Below are positions 35,794 to 45,807 of a stretch of DNA of 64,000 nucleotides, piece by piece. The stretch's first letter is position 1, and every line of letters starts with the position of its first letter. The DNA is from Chloroflexota bacterium (GTDB lineage: Bacteria; Chloroflexota; Anaerolineae; Anaerolineales; Villigracilaceae), in assembly GCA_013388685.1 (NCBI GenBank), contig JACAET010000052.1, positions 155,701 through 219,700 on the forward strand. The letters are read 5' to 3'. The translations under genes were made by a program, and so were the position numbers. The notes beneath the pieces were generated by a model. It had not been told where the DNA came from. It ran no database searches and was given only the letters and a program-made list of their open reading frames with translations.

Positions 35794-38700
35794 ATGAGCA
35801 GAAGCATGCGGTTGATCTTCTTCCGTCTCCTGGGATGGTTCCTTATGCTGGCGCTGGCTTCGTGCGGGGTCGGGAATCCGCCTCCAGCCACGCCCAAGGC
35901 TGATTCTGCCGCGAACAGCCTTCCCGAAGTCCCGAGCCGCATTCCTGCCGCATCCATTCCTGAAGTATGCAACTGCATCCTGCGCTTCGACAACCTCGGC
36001 ATCGAAGACGGTCTTTCCCAAAGCACGGTGCGCGTTATTTTTCAGGACAGCGTGGGGTTTCTTTGGTTCGGCACCGAAGATGGTTTGAACCGGTATGACG
36101 GATATTCCTTCAAGGTTTTCAAACCCGAGCCCAACAATCCGTACAGCATTTCCAGCGGATGGATCACCGCCATCATCGAGGATCAAAACGGCCGTTTATG
36201 GATCGGCACACACCTGGCAGGGTTGAACCAATACGATCCCTTCACCCGACGGTTTACCCAGTACAACCACGACCCGCGGAACCCGACCAGTCTGATTGAC
36301 GACCACATCCGCGCGTTGTGGGTGGACGGGGAAAATCAAATCTGGGTGGGCACCACCAGCGGATTGGACCGCTTCGACCCGCGCACCGGCATTTTCTACC
36401 ATTATCCCTTTACCACCCCTTCGAGCCCGCTCAGCGATGCCGTCACGCAGGATCCGTTGCTGGACGCAGACAGGGCGAACGATTATCCGGGCATTTCGAC
36501 TGTTTCGAAAAAGTTGAGCAGCGGTTCCATCACCGCCCTATTTCAGGATTCGCGCGGCAAAATGTGGGTCGGCACTGCAGACGGCGGGCTGAATGTGTTC
36601 GATCCGAAGAAAAATATCTTTACCATCTACCGGCATATCGAGAATGAACCCGCCACCATCAACAGCGATCGGATCACAGCCCTGACGGAAGACTCGCAAG
36701 GCAACATCTGGGTGGCCACCCATGAAGGCTTCAGCCGCTTCCAGATCAGGACGGGGATATTCGAACAGTTTACCGCCGACCGAAGCGACCCGTTGAGCCT
36801 TTCGGACAACATCGTCAACGCGCTGCTCTTCGACTCCAGTGATAACCTTTGGGTCGCCACATCGAACGGATTAAACCGGTTGAGCAAGGACGGTACGCAC
36901 TTCATCCGTTACTACAACGATCCCTCCTTTTCGAAAAGCCTGAGCGACAACCACGTCCTTTCGATCTACGAAGACCGGGGCGGCGTGCTTTGGTTTGGAA
37001 CTCTCGGAAGCGGCGTCAACAAATACGACTGGGGACGTTCGCGTTTCACTTACTATCGCCACGACCCCAACAACCCCAACAGCCTGAGCGGCAATTTCAT
37101 CACGCCGGTTCACGTGGATCACGAAGGGGTCGCATGGATCGGCACCAACGGCAACGGACTGAACCGTTTGAACTGGCAGACGGGTGAGATCGCCACCTAC
37201 CTCAATAACCCCGGCACTTCGAACAGCCTCGGTTCCAACTGGGTGACGGCAATCGCCGAAGATCAGGAAAATCTTCTTTGGATCGGTACAAACGCCGGAT
37301 TGGACCGCTTCGACCCTGCGCGAAACCTCTTCAGCCATTACCGCTATGACCCCTCCAACCCTCTCGGCATCAGTGCGAACTCCATTTCCGCATTGTATGT
37401 GGACCGCAACAATTCGCTTTGGATTGGAACCTCCTCGGGTCTCGACCTGTTGGACCGGGAAACGGGCACCTTCATCCATTTCATCCCCGATGCCAGCGAC
37501 CCCACCCGCTTAAGCGGCGCCAGACCCTTTGTCATCCGCGAGGACACCGACGGGTATCTCTGGATCGGAACATCGGAAAGCGGGCTGAACCGATACGACC
37601 CGCTCACCGGCACATTTCGACAATTCCGCCACAACCCCAAGGACGAGAAAAGCATCAGCAGCGACGCCATTCTCTCGATCTATCAGGACTCTCGAAAACG
37701 CATCTGGATCGGAACCGCCGGCGGCGGATTGAACCTGTATCACCCGGATTCGGATACGTTCACCTATTACCTGGAAAGAGACGGGTTGCCCAATGGGTTT
37801 GTGTACGGCATCCTGGAAGATAATCAAGGACGCTTGTGGCTGAGCACGAACTTTGGCATCTCGCGCTTCGACCCGGAGGCTGAAACCTTCAGGAATTTCG
37901 ATTCCAGCGACGGATTGCAAAGCAATGAGTTCAACCCCGGAGCCTATTCAAAGGGTCATCAGGGCGAGTTCTACTTCGGCGGCATCAATGGGCTGACGGT
38001 CTTTGACCCTTCCAAAATCACCGACAACCCTTACGCCCCCCAGGTTGCTCTCATTTCCCTCACACAGGATAACCAGCCCATTCCCATCAATTCCAGCGTG
38101 GAAACGGTTCGTCAGGTGACTCTGCAATGGCCCCACAACTCCCTGGAGTTCGAGTTTGCCGCGCTGGGCTACAACCAGCCCTCGAAAAATGAATATGCCT
38201 ATTTCCTGGAAGGATTCGATTCGAACTGGCACTATATCGGCACCCAGCGCGACGGACGTTACACCAATCTGCCGGGGGGCAAATATACGCTGCTGCTGAA
38301 AGCCTCGAACAATGACGGCGTTTGGAGCGAGGGGTCGGCGCGGATCCTGATCACCGTCATTCCGCCTTTCTGGCAGACCACGCCGTTTCGCGTGGCGGTG
38401 GCGCTGGCGATCGCCGCAATCGCAGTGGTCGGCATACGCGTCCGCACCAAGGCAATCCAGGACCGAAACTGGCAATTGGAGCGTCTTGTCAGGGAACGCA
38501 CCAGCGCGCTCGAAAAACGCAATCAGGAGATTCAGGCGTTGTATCAGGCAGACGAACGCATCCTGCGCAACGTCAGCCTGCACCAGGTTTTCCAAACCCT
38601 CGTGGATGTGGCGGTGGACACACTCAACGCCGACCGCAGTGTGGTCTTTGCGTGGGACGAACAACGCAAAAAGGTGATGCCCCTCGTCAGCCGCGGCTTC

Positions 38701-39633
38701 ACGCCCGAGACGCTCAAGGTTTTGGAATTCGCAAAAGGCGAAGGAATTGTCGGGCGGGTGCTGAACGACGGTCAGCCCGCCTTCATCCGGCAGATTGAAT
38801 GGAACGAATTCCGCCAGGATGTCCGCGAAGCCCTGATGGCAGAGGGCATCCGCTCGTTCGTCCATCTGCCGATCATTGTGGACCAGAAGATCGTCGGCGT
38901 CTTCAACATCGGCTTCACAAGACCCAGTCTGATCAGCGACGACGCGGCGCGCTTGTTTTCCGCGCTGACGCACCGCGCCTCCATCTCGATCGCCAACATG
39001 CAATTGTTCGAACAGACCAAGGATCTGGCGGTGATGGAGGAAAGAAACCGCCTCGCCCGCGACCTGCACGACTCAGCCAAACAGAAAGCCTTCGCGGCGC
39101 TTGCCCAACTCGGCGCCGCGCGAGGGCTTTTGAACGGCAACGGAAGCGAAGTCACCAATCATCTGGCTGAGGCGGAAAACCTCGTCTCCGATGTCATTCA
39201 GGAGTTGACCTTCCTCGTGCAGGAGATCTATCCCATCGCGTTACAGGAAAAGGGACTGGCGACCGTCCTGCGCGAATATGTCTTCGAGTGGGAAACCCGC
39301 AACGACACCGCAGTGCATCTCTCGATTCAGAACGAACGGCGCCTGCCGCTGGGAGTCGAACAAGCCTTGTACCGCGTGACTCAGGAAGCCCTGGCAAATG
39401 TGGCGCGTCACAGCCGCGCAAAAAACGTGCAGATCGCCCTCTCGTATAACGGCGATGGGGTGCAATTATGCGTTTCCGACGACGGCTGCGGCTTCGACGT
39501 CGAAGCCAAAGGACACGGATTGGGACTGCGGTCCATCCGGGAACGGATAAGCAGCGTGCACGGCACAACGCAAATCCAAAGCGCTCCCGGGCGCGGCACG
39601 ACGATTCTTGTGCAGGCGCCCATTAACACTTGA
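35794..39633 (+). CDS. Giant sensor histidine kinase: two-component propeller, Y_Y_Y, GAF, HisKA_3, HATPase
   Basis: A 1279-residue sensor kinase. It has a signal-like N-terminus with lipobox LALASC, so the sensor part is outside. Thirteen propeller repeats of the form LW(I/F/V)GT-x-xGL-x-R-x-DP fill about 60-730 (two seven-bladed propellers). A Y_Y_Y domain lies at about 770-850 (YFLEGFDSNWHYIG). One membrane helix spans about 865-885, then a short coil, GAF (about 925-1070), HisKA_3 with phospho-His in RNRLARDLHDSAKQ, and HATPase with EALANVARH and GLGLRSIRER. It resembles hybrid glycan sensors of Bacteroidetes without the fused regulator. Its partner regulator is 14 bases downstream. Confidence 0.93.
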   Translation: MSRSMRLIFFRLLGWFLMLALASCGVGNPPPATPKADSAANSLPEVPSRIPAASIPEVCNCILRFDNLGIEDGLSQSTVRVIFQDSVGFLWFGTEDGLNRYDGYSFKVFKPEPNNPYSISSGWITAIIEDQNGRLWIGTHLAGLNQYDPFTRRFTQYNHDPRNPTSLIDDHIRALWVDGENQIWVGTTSGLDRFDPRTGIFYHYPFTTPSSPLSDAVTQDPLLDADRANDYPGISTVSKKLSSGSITALFQDSRGKMWVGTADGGLNVFDPKKNIFTIYRHIENEPATINSDRITALTEDSQGNIWVATHEGFSRFQIRTGIFEQFTADRSDPLSLSDNIVNALLFDSSDNLWVATSNGLNRLSKDGTHFIRYYNDPSFSKSLSDNHVLSIYEDRGGVLWFGTLGSGVNKYDWGRSRFTYYRHDPNNPNSLSGNFITPVHVDHEGVAWIGTNGNGLNRLNWQTGEIATYLNNPGTSNSLGSNWVTAIAEDQENLLWIGTNAGLDRFDPARNLFSHYRYDPSNPLGISANSISALYVDRNNSLWIGTSSGLDLLDRETGTFIHFIPDASDPTRLSGARPFVIREDTDGYLWIGTSESGLNRYDPLTGTFRQFRHNPKDEKSISSDAILSIYQDSRKRIWIGTAGGGLNLYHPDSDTFTYYLERDGLPNGFVYGILEDNQGRLWLSTNFGISRFDPEAETFRNFDSSDGLQSNEFNPGAYSKGHQGEFYFGGINGLTVFDPSKITDNPYAPQVALISLTQDNQPIPINSSVETVRQVTLQWPHNSLEFEFAALGYNQPSKNEYAYFLEGFDSNWHYIGTQRDGRYTNLPGGKYTLLLKASNNDGVWSEGSARILITVIPPFWQTTPFRVAVALAIAAIAVVGIRVRTKAIQDRNWQLERLVRERTSALEKRNQEIQALYQADERILRNVSLHQVFQTLVDVAVDTLNADRSVVFAWDEQRKKVMPLVSRGFTPETLKVLEFAKGEGIVGRVLNDGQPAFIRQIEWNEFRQDVREALMAEGIRSFVHLPIIVDQKIVGVFNIGFTRPSLISDDAARLFSALTHRASISIANMQLFEQTKDLAVMEERNRLARDLHDSAKQKAFAALAQLGAARGLLNGNGSEVTNHLAEAENLVSDVIQELTFLVQEIYPIALQEKGLATVLREYVFEWETRNDTAVHLSIQNERRLPLGVEQALYRVTQEALANVARHSRAKNVQIALSYNGDGVQLCVSDDGCGFDVEAKGHGLGLRSIRERISSVHGTTQIQSAPGRGTTILVQAPINT

Positions 39634-39647
39634 AACCGGAGGCGAGC

Positions 39648-40316
39648 ATGGCAAAGAACAACGCTTTCAGCATTCTCATTGTGGACGATCATGAAGTGGT
39701 ACGGAACGGTATTCGTTCCTACCTTGAGACCAATAAAATGTTCGAGGTGGTTGGCGAGGCGGAATCCGGCGAGACAGCGGTAAAACTCGTCTCGGAATTA
39801 ATCCCGGATATCGTCCTGCTGGACCTGATCATGCCCGGTATGGATGGCGTGGAAACCACCCGGCAAATCAAGAAAATCAGTCCCCGCACACAGGTCGTGG
39901 TGTTGACCTCGTATCACGAGGATATACACATCTTTCCGGCGTTGAAGGCTGGGGCAATCAGCTACATCCTCAAAGATATGAAAATGGAAAAACTGGTGGA
40001 TGCCCTGCAACGGGCGGTTCGGCACGAAGTGACTCTACACCCGCTGGTTGCCGAACGCGTTCTAAAAAATATTCGCGGCGGCGACAACGACGAACCCGCC
40101 CTGTTCACCGAATTAACCGAACGCGAACTGGATGTGTTGCGCCTGATCGCAAAGGGCATGACCAACAGCCAGATCGCCGAGACCCTCGTCATCAGCGAAA
40201 ACACCGTCAAGGGGCACGTCAGCAATATCCTGAGCAAACTGCATCTTGCGGACCGAACGCAGGTTGCCGTCTACGCCTGGCGGCAGGGAATCGTCAACCG
40301 CGAACAGATGAAATAG
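39648..40316 (+). CDS. NarL/LuxR-family response regulator
   Basis: A 222-residue regulator. The receiver domain has VDDHEVVR, phospho-acceptor Asp in VLLDLIMPG, TSYH and the Lys in YILKDMK. The LuxR-type HTH has LTERELDVLRLIAKGMTNSQIA and SENTVKGHVSNIL. The start has a GGAGGCGAG site. It is 14 bases downstream of the propeller kinase, so they form a two-component pair. Target genes are unknown. Confidence 0.94.
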   Translation: MAKNNAFSILIVDDHEVVRNGIRSYLETNKMFEVVGEAESGETAVKLVSELIPDIVLLDLIMPGMDGVETTRQIKKISPRTQVVVLTSYHEDIHIFPALKAGAISYILKDMKMEKLVDALQRAVRHEVTLHPLVAERVLKNIRGGDNDEPALFTELTERELDVLRLIAKGMTNSQIAETLVISENTVKGHVSNILSKLHLADRTQVAVYAWRQGIVNREQMK

Positions 40317-40354
40317 CGGCAAAACGAGCCGTAAAAAACGACATCTCCTGCAGA

Positions 40355-40912
40355 TCATTCATTCGCCACCTTCCAGTATTCCCCGTCCTCCCGCTTCATC
40401 AACCCCGAACCAACGAGTTCACGGCGCAATAACGCAGTATCCTCATGATAGCGGGATAAAATTTCGTTGACGCGTTTCTCGCTATAGCGTATTCCCGGCT
40501 CGAACGATCGCGCCACATGGCGCAGGATCGCATCCAGTTTCTTGCGCTGGGCGGGGATGGTCTTCAAACGCCCGTCGCGCCGTGAAAAATCCCTGAGCAC
40601 TTTTGCGTCATAAGCATCCATATCCACCTCCGCTGCAACGGCGGAGAGGCCGGCTTGCGAGAACAGGGCGCGGGCTTTTTCCTCCAAGACCGCCCTGTCC
40701 AGTTCATACACGCTGTAATAGCTTTCGGCATGGGAACGCACCAATTCCGCCTGCGCCAACTTGGAAAGGTGATGCGATACTGTGGAAGGCTTGAGCTTCA
40801 GCAGCGCCGCAAGTTCCTCGACACTATACGATTTTTCCGCCAGCAAACCGACGATCTTCAGCCGGTTGGAATCCGCCAGCGCCTTGAAAAAGTCAACCCA
40901 TTCCCCGTTCAT
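40355..40912 (-). CDS. ArsR-type regulator with DUF2087 domain (second of a pair)
   Basis: A 185-residue DNA-binding protein. The winged helix at residues 5-75 (FFKALADSNRLKIVGLL, then LLKLKPSTVSHHLSKL) is ArsR-like without the usual CxC metal site. The C-terminal DUF2087 domain (about 110-180, IRYSEKRVNEILSRYHEDTALLRRELVG) is typical. Its ATG overlaps the stop of the upstream paralogue by 4 bases. The pair might act as a heterodimer, sensing an unknown signal. Confidence 0.85.
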   Translation of the reverse strand: MNGEWVDFFKALADSNRLKIVGLLAEKSYSVEELAALLKLKPSTVSHHLSKLAQAELVRSHAESYYSVYELDRAVLEEKARALFSQAGLSAVAAEVDMDAYDAKVLRDFSRRDGRLKTIPAQRKKLDAILRHVARSFEPGIRYSEKRVNEILSRYHEDTALLRRELVGSGLMKREDGEYWKVANE

Positions 40913-41490
40913 CGCGCGCCTCGCTCAAGAGGCGGAAGGGGTTCAGACAGGCGCCAGTATTTCGACCCGTTGCCTGCGCGCGCCATCAGACCATAATCAA
41001 TCAGATTACGCCGCAAGGTCGCCGTATCCACATGGAAGCGGCGCAAAATGGCATTGACCTCCTTCTCGGTGAAAGTGGCGCCCGGCGGAAACGCCTCCAG
41101 GATGTAATGCAGGACGATCCCCATTTTTCTGCCTTCCTGCGGCAATTGTTTAAGCGTTCCGTCCGCATTCAGATAGGTCTTCAACACCTTGCGGACATCC
41201 TCCGGCTTTTCGTCCCCGGTTTCATAGGCGGAACGCGTCCCTTCAAACTGCCGACGCGCCAAAGTCTCCACCGTTTTTTCGTTCAGCGCATAGAAACCTT
41301 GTTCTTCACGAACGATACCTGCCTGCAGGAGAAACGACAAATGCTGGAACGCCTCCCGCGCCGGCAGGTGCAACTGATCCGCAATTTCCGCTTGGGTGGC
41401 TCGTCCGCGCACCAGCGCGCCGATTACGCGCAGACGTTCTACAGACGACATGGCTTTGACGAAAGCCGTTATTTCGGGTTCGGCATTCAT
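40909..41490 (-). CDS. ArsR-type regulator with DUF2087 domain (first of a pair)
   Basis: A 193-residue paralogue of the next gene: winged helix at about 8-75 (MSSVERLRVIGALVRG, then PAREAFQHLSFLLQ) and DUF2087 at about 120-185 (FTEKEVNAILRRFHVDTATLRRNLIDYGLM). The recognition helix PAREAFQHL differs strongly from the partner's. Start 41490 has a GGAG site 9 bases upstream. A perfect 14-bp inverted repeat at 41503-41534 just upstream is the likely operator. Confidence 0.85.
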   Translation of the reverse strand: MNAEPEITAFVKAMSSVERLRVIGALVRGRATQAEIADQLHLPAREAFQHLSFLLQAGIVREEQGFYALNEKTVETLARRQFEGTRSAYETGDEKPEDVRKVLKTYLNADGTLKQLPQEGRKMGIVLHYILEAFPPGATFTEKEVNAILRRFHVDTATLRRNLIDYGLMARAGNGSKYWRLSEPLPPLERGAR

Positions 41491-41502
41491 AGGATCGGCT
41501 CC

Positions 41503-41534
41503 AAATCTAATTCGATAAATATCGAATTAGATTT
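41503..41534. promoter_or_regulatory. Perfect 14-bp inverted repeat, probable ArsR-pair operator
   Basis: AAATCTAATTCGAT-AAAT-ATCGAATTAGATTT lies 13 bases before the start of the first regulator gene, much AT-richer than its surroundings. A winged-helix dimer would bind such a site; autoregulation is inferred. Confidence 0.8.
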
Positions 41535-41752
41535 TAACCCGATTCAGCCGCATGTCAAGGGCAGAGGCGTCTCAGCGGCTGGAAAGGCTCGCCATACGGG
41601 TACTTTTGCAATCCGTTGGAAGCGTATACAATAGAAATATCGGTAACCACCGCTCCGTATCAAAGCATGCCGATTGTCAGAGCCGTTTGTGAAAATTCGA
41701 TATGAAAAGAACATACCTGCCGATTTCTGATAAAGTCGAATCCATCGAGCTT

Positions 41753-42745
41753 ATGTTCAAAAAAATCCTACCGACCCTTCTGTTCCTTCTGACCCTGACC
41801 TCGTGTGTGAAGGTTTCCTCCCCACCGGCAGAGACGGCGCCTCCCGCCCCGCCTCTCTTCGTGACCTCAACACTGCCGCCGACCAAACCCGCATTGACCG
41901 TGCCGACGCCGATCCCTCCCACCCCTTCGCCGACATTGGATCCGTCTATCACGCGAACGCCGGATCCTCAATCGTCCTGCCGCGACAGCGCCGTCCTTGT
42001 CGAAGACGTCACCTTTCCCGATAACACGCGGGTAAGCGCCGGAGGAAAATTCACTAAAACCTGGAAACTGCAAAACTCGGGAACCTGCGCCTGGACCGGC
42101 TACAGCGTCGCGTTCGTAAACGGTGACCGGATGAATTCGCCCGATTCCGTGCCCCTGCCAGACACCGAGAAAGGCGGCACGGTTGAAGTTTCGGTCAAAC
42201 TGACCGCGCCCTCAACCGATGGCACATATCGCGGCAACTTCGAATTGCGCAACGCGTCAGGGGAAAGAGTACCGATGGGTGTCGAATCCATCTTTTGGGT
42301 TCAGGTTATCGTCGGCGCGGGAAGCGAGGTCGTATCGGGTAATTGTATCTACACGGTCAACAATGAGTACGTGCAGGCCCTGATCGAATTGATCAATCAA
42401 GCCCGCACCGACGCCGGGCGCGCTCCTCTGATCGTCAACCAGCAATTGATGAGCGCCGCTCAGGAACACAGTTTGGATATGGCGTGCAACGACTTCCTCC
42501 GCCACAGCGGCTCGGACGGCTCGTGGGTCGGCGTGCGAATTCTGCGTTCGGGATATTCCAACCCGTATTACCGGGAACTGCTTGCCATCGGGCTCCCGCA
42601 GGATGCGATTCATCAGTGGAAGAACGAGCCCGACCAATGGATGACGTTGCTTAATTCGCGCCTGACCGAGATCGGCGTGGGATATGTATATAACAAGTTC
42701 AGTTCATACGGCGGCTACTGGACTGTGGATATGGGAGGACAGTAA
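41753..42745 (+). CDS. Lipoprotein with NBR1-type Ig-like domain and CAP/SCP domain
   Basis: A 330-residue lipoprotein: MFKKILPTLLFLL and lipobox TLTSC. A Thr/Pro linker (about 25-65) leads to an NBR1-like Ig domain (about 75-175; FTKTWKLQNSGTCAWTGYS). A CAP/PR-1 domain follows (about 200-325), with LINQARTDAGRAPLIVNQQL, AAQEHSLDMA and the conserved His in DFLRHSGSDG. The final catalytic-like His/Glu pair is partly diverged. Possibly cell-wall or sterol-related. The in-frame ATG at 41702 would bury the signal, so 41753 is chosen. Confidence 0.8.
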   Translation: MFKKILPTLLFLLTLTSCVKVSSPPAETAPPAPPLFVTSTLPPTKPALTVPTPIPPTPSPTLDPSITRTPDPQSSCRDSAVLVEDVTFPDNTRVSAGGKFTKTWKLQNSGTCAWTGYSVAFVNGDRMNSPDSVPLPDTEKGGTVEVSVKLTAPSTDGTYRGNFELRNASGERVPMGVESIFWVQVIVGAGSEVVSGNCIYTVNNEYVQALIELINQARTDAGRAPLIVNQQLMSAAQEHSLDMACNDFLRHSGSDGSWVGVRILRSGYSNPYYRELLAIGLPQDAIHQWKNEPDQWMTLLNSRLTEIGVGYVYNKFSSYGGYWTVDMGGQ

Positions 42746-43002
42746 TCGTTCTCCCACTTCCGTCTCGGAAGGAAACGAAGATAACCCAGCAGGCGATCAG
42801 GTATCGCGTCCACCCACGTTGTCCAGGGGCGCGCCCGGATGGCGCTCTGCCCGCCCCTGCCCAGACTGGATATAACCCTGCCAGGCAAGGCAGTCCCGTA
42901 TCACCGCATTCAACCGGTATTTGCACCTAAAGAGGATGTAAAGTGGTGCGCAAATGACGTGTGCTATACTCCACCCATCTTCACCCTCTTGGGAAGGTTG
43001 AT

Positions 43003-43812
43003 TTGAAAACGATCACTCTTGAAATATCCACCGACTTGTTGAACGCCGCGCACATCACGCCGGAGGAAGCCAAAAAGGAGTTGGCAATCCGCCTGTATCA
43101 ACTCCACAAATTGAACGAAAAACAGGCGGGAGAACTCGCAGGCGATCCGAAAATTATCGAGGCGCTGGCGTGGAGCCGGGAACAGGCGGGTCGCTTCGAC
43201 CTCGACAATTTCCTCTCATGGGCGTCGCACGACCTGAAGACGCCGCTCAATTCCATCATCGGCTTCAGCAAGGTGATGCTCAAAGGCATTGACGGTCCGA
43301 TCAACGAGACACAGGAAAAGGATCTCGCCACCGTCTTCTCCGCGGGACAGCGCATGCTGGCGCTGATCGGTTACCTGGTGGAGATCGCCCGTCTCAACAA
43401 TGGTCACGCCCAGCCCGCGCCGGAAGATTCCAATGTCGCCGAAATCCTTGTGGAAACGACTCATCGCTGGAAAAATCAGAATCCGTCCAAGCCGCTCTCC
43501 GTTGAAAACAATCTGACCAATCCCGTTTTTAGAGTGGACCGGGCACAGACGCGTCAGATCGTCGCCCACATGCTCACCTACGCATCGCTTCGCGTGACGG
43601 AGGGAACCGTCTTGCTTTCAGCAAGCGACACCGACGCCGAATTACGAATTCGCACCCAAAGTTTCGGCAAAAAGTCTGTGGACAGATACGAAATGGATAC
43701 CGCCATGCTGGGATTTATCCTCGCATCGCTGGTCAAATTGCAGGGCGGGCAGATGGACGATCCGCAGGAAACGGATGACGGTTTGCTGTTGAAGATTGTA
43801 CTACCCAGATGA
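43003..43812 (+). CDS. UPF0175-like domain fused to histidine-kinase HisKA, with degenerate ATPase part
   Basis: A 269-residue protein. TTG at 43003 with GGGAAGG site is the likely start. Residues 1-50 (ITLEISTDLL, EELAIRLYQLHKLNEKQAGELAG-like spacing) resemble UPF0175, a small helical antitoxin-type domain. A HisKA helix pair follows, with phospho-His in WASHDLKTPLNSIIGF. The ATP-binding part (about 150-265) lacks clear N, G1 and G2 boxes; where N would be it reads IVAHMLTYASLRV. It may therefore lack kinase activity and act as a phosphotransfer or dimerisation partner. Confidence 0.72.
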   Translation: MKTITLEISTDLLNAAHITPEEAKKELAIRLYQLHKLNEKQAGELAGDPKIIEALAWSREQAGRFDLDNFLSWASHDLKTPLNSIIGFSKVMLKGIDGPINETQEKDLATVFSAGQRMLALIGYLVEIARLNNGHAQPAPEDSNVAEILVETTHRWKNQNPSKPLSVENNLTNPVFRVDRAQTRQIVAHMLTYASLRVTEGTVLLSASDTDAELRIRTQSFGKKSVDRYEMDTAMLGFILASLVKLQGGQMDDPQETDDGLLLKIVLPR

Positions 43813-43957
43813 GAGGCGCAGATCACGATATTTACCCTTTTGTTATTTCATCCTCGGGCGCGAAAGCGCTGTTATGTGCTTTCGTGAAAACCGGGAATCG
43901 AAATCCCCCGATGCGTCCTGGCACCAGGGGATTTCTTCGATTGAGAGGCACGGGATT

Positions 43958-45769
43958 TTATTGCCAAAGGAGCGGTCCCATTCTGCGGTAATTTCCCGCC
44001 AGCGCTTCAAGATCGAGCACATTGATTATGCCGTCTCCGTTCAGGTCCGCCGCGGAGGGATGGGCAGTGTTGTAGTTCATGCCAATCGTCATGGCGTCGA
44101 ATTGATCGATCACATTGTTACCGTCAATGTCTCCAGCGGGGAGCGCGATGGGAGAGAGTGTAACGGTTGTTCCGGCGGCAAGAATGGCGGTTGTTTCGGC
44201 GCTCAAATATCCCTCGAGGGACGTGACAACCCGATAGGTCCCGGCGGGAGCCGTGAGAGAGAAGGATCCATCGGAAAGTGTGGTTACAGTCACAAGAGGG
44301 ACAGTGTTCGAAGCGAACAGATCAACTGTCACGGGCTTATAGGCAAGCACCTTGCCGGTCAGTATCGGCGCGGTGGAAGGAGGCATCGTGTGTGTCGGTT
44401 GGGGGGTCGGGGTAGGCGCGACATCCAGAACGGTCAAATGTGTGGAAGTGGAGGGCAGGTCGAGGAGAAGACCGTCTCCTTTGGAGACGCGCGCTCTACA
44501 CTCGATGGCGGTCTGTCCTGCCTGTAATCCTTTTGCGCTGAAAGTGAAAACGACACCGCTGGAAACAGCTTTGTTTCCGCGACTGCCCGCCACTGCGACA
44601 ATAAGTTTTCCACTTTGCGGACCCTGGATTGCGACAGCCGGGTCGGGGCCAAAAAGGTTCGTGACCGCGATCTCACTGACTTCGATGATGGCTGGGTCAT
44701 AAACGCACGTGAATTCGGCGCTCGTATACCCTTCGGCAGGGACGTTGTTTAGGCTCACGCTGACGGTGACGGATTTTCCCGTTTCCATATTGGGAGAAGA
44801 TACGTCGGTGGAGGAGGAGGGTTCGCCGGGAGGCGGCAGGGCGTTCCGGGTGAGAAGCAGGTTATAGAAACCGCTCCCTGTCTGAGGTTGAACCTGTACA
44901 AAGTAATTGCCCGCCGGCAGTGTGGTGATGATGGAACCCGCCCCGCGTGCAATCTCGTTTCCATTGGCATCGAGCAGGAGGAGCAGGGTAGACAATCCGC
45001 CGGAGGTTGGCGTGGCAGTCAGAGTAAACTTTGTGATCCCGTTCAACACAAAGGGCCAGCGTTCATAACGGTAGGCATCCACACTGCCGATGTAGATCGT
45101 ATCCCAGGTGATGGGTTCGCGCAGGACGATCTGGAGGTCAAGGACGTTGAGCAAAGGCTGATAGGAGGTCAGTACCCGATTGTTTTTTGTGAAGGTCGTT
45201 TTATTCAGATAGGGGATATAACCGACCATCCAGCCGGCAAAAGAGACGCCGTGCATGGTGGGACGCAGAGAGAAATGCAGGTGCGGAACATCCGGTTCGA
45301 GAGCAGGCGGGCAGAAGGGTTGTCCCAATCCGTCGGCGATAACCGCAAGCCGCTGATTACGATGGACGGCTTCGCCCAGTTTCACTTGAATGTTTGCAAG
45401 GAATTGGTATTCCGAGATCCAACCGTTGCCATGGTTGATCTTTAGATGACACTTGGAGATTTCCACGACGGTTCCCGCCGCGACGGCGGTCACCCAAAAA
45501 TTGGAGGTATCCTCTCCCACCCGCATATTGACGCGCGGCGCAAAGTCTATGGCGCCGCCGTTCATGTAATTGTGAGGGCTGTTCGGGAGGCGTTTCGTAC
45601 CGTTATCGAAGCCGTCCAACGAAACCCAGGCAAGACCCTGCTCCCAGGGTAATTGAAAAGTTTCCGGCGGCGGGAGGCTCGGTGCAGTCAATGCAGGAAC
45701 CGCCCCCATGGAAACAAACGAGACCAGCAACGTCATCAGAATGGCACGGGGTAATATTTTGTATTTCAT
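43958..45769 (-). CDS. Secreted multi-domain protein: M23-like peptidase, PPC-like, cohesin, CarboxypepD-reg-like, dockerin
   Basis: A 603-residue exported protein. After a signal (MKYKILPRAILM to about 28) an M23/LytM-like domain spans about 35-185, with ligand-like HNYMNGGAIDF and HLHFSL. A pre-peptidase C-terminal-like beta domain follows at about 225-310 (AGNYFVQVQPQTGSGFY), then a cohesin-like module at about 335-455 (SVSLNNVPAEGYTSAEF) and a Thr/Pro linker. A carboxypeptidase-regulatory-like domain (about 475-545) precedes a dockerin (about 548-600) with two calcium loops, DIDGNNVIDQFD and DLNGDGIINVLD. The same order, minus M23, is in the first gene of this operon. Confidence 0.85.
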   Translation of the reverse strand: MKYKILPRAILMTLLVSFVSMGAVPALTAPSLPPPETFQLPWEQGLAWVSLDGFDNGTKRLPNSPHNYMNGGAIDFAPRVNMRVGEDTSNFWVTAVAAGTVVEISKCHLKINHGNGWISEYQFLANIQVKLGEAVHRNQRLAVIADGLGQPFCPPALEPDVPHLHFSLRPTMHGVSFAGWMVGYIPYLNKTTFTKNNRVLTSYQPLLNVLDLQIVLREPITWDTIYIGSVDAYRYERWPFVLNGITKFTLTATPTSGGLSTLLLLLDANGNEIARGAGSIITTLPAGNYFVQVQPQTGSGFYNLLLTRNALPPPGEPSSSTDVSSPNMETGKSVTVSVSLNNVPAEGYTSAEFTCVYDPAIIEVSEIAVTNLFGPDPAVAIQGPQSGKLIVAVAGSRGNKAVSSGVVFTFSAKGLQAGQTAIECRARVSKGDGLLLDLPSTSTHLTVLDVAPTPTPQPTHTMPPSTAPILTGKVLAYKPVTVDLFASNTVPLVTVTTLSDGSFSLTAPAGTYRVVTSLEGYLSAETTAILAAGTTVTLSPIALPAGDIDGNNVIDQFDAMTIGMNYNTAHPSAADLNGDGIINVLDLEALAGNYRRMGPLLWQ

Positions 45770-45807
45770 GTCCTATTCCTCGATGGTCGTTGCGACATTA
45801 CGGACGG

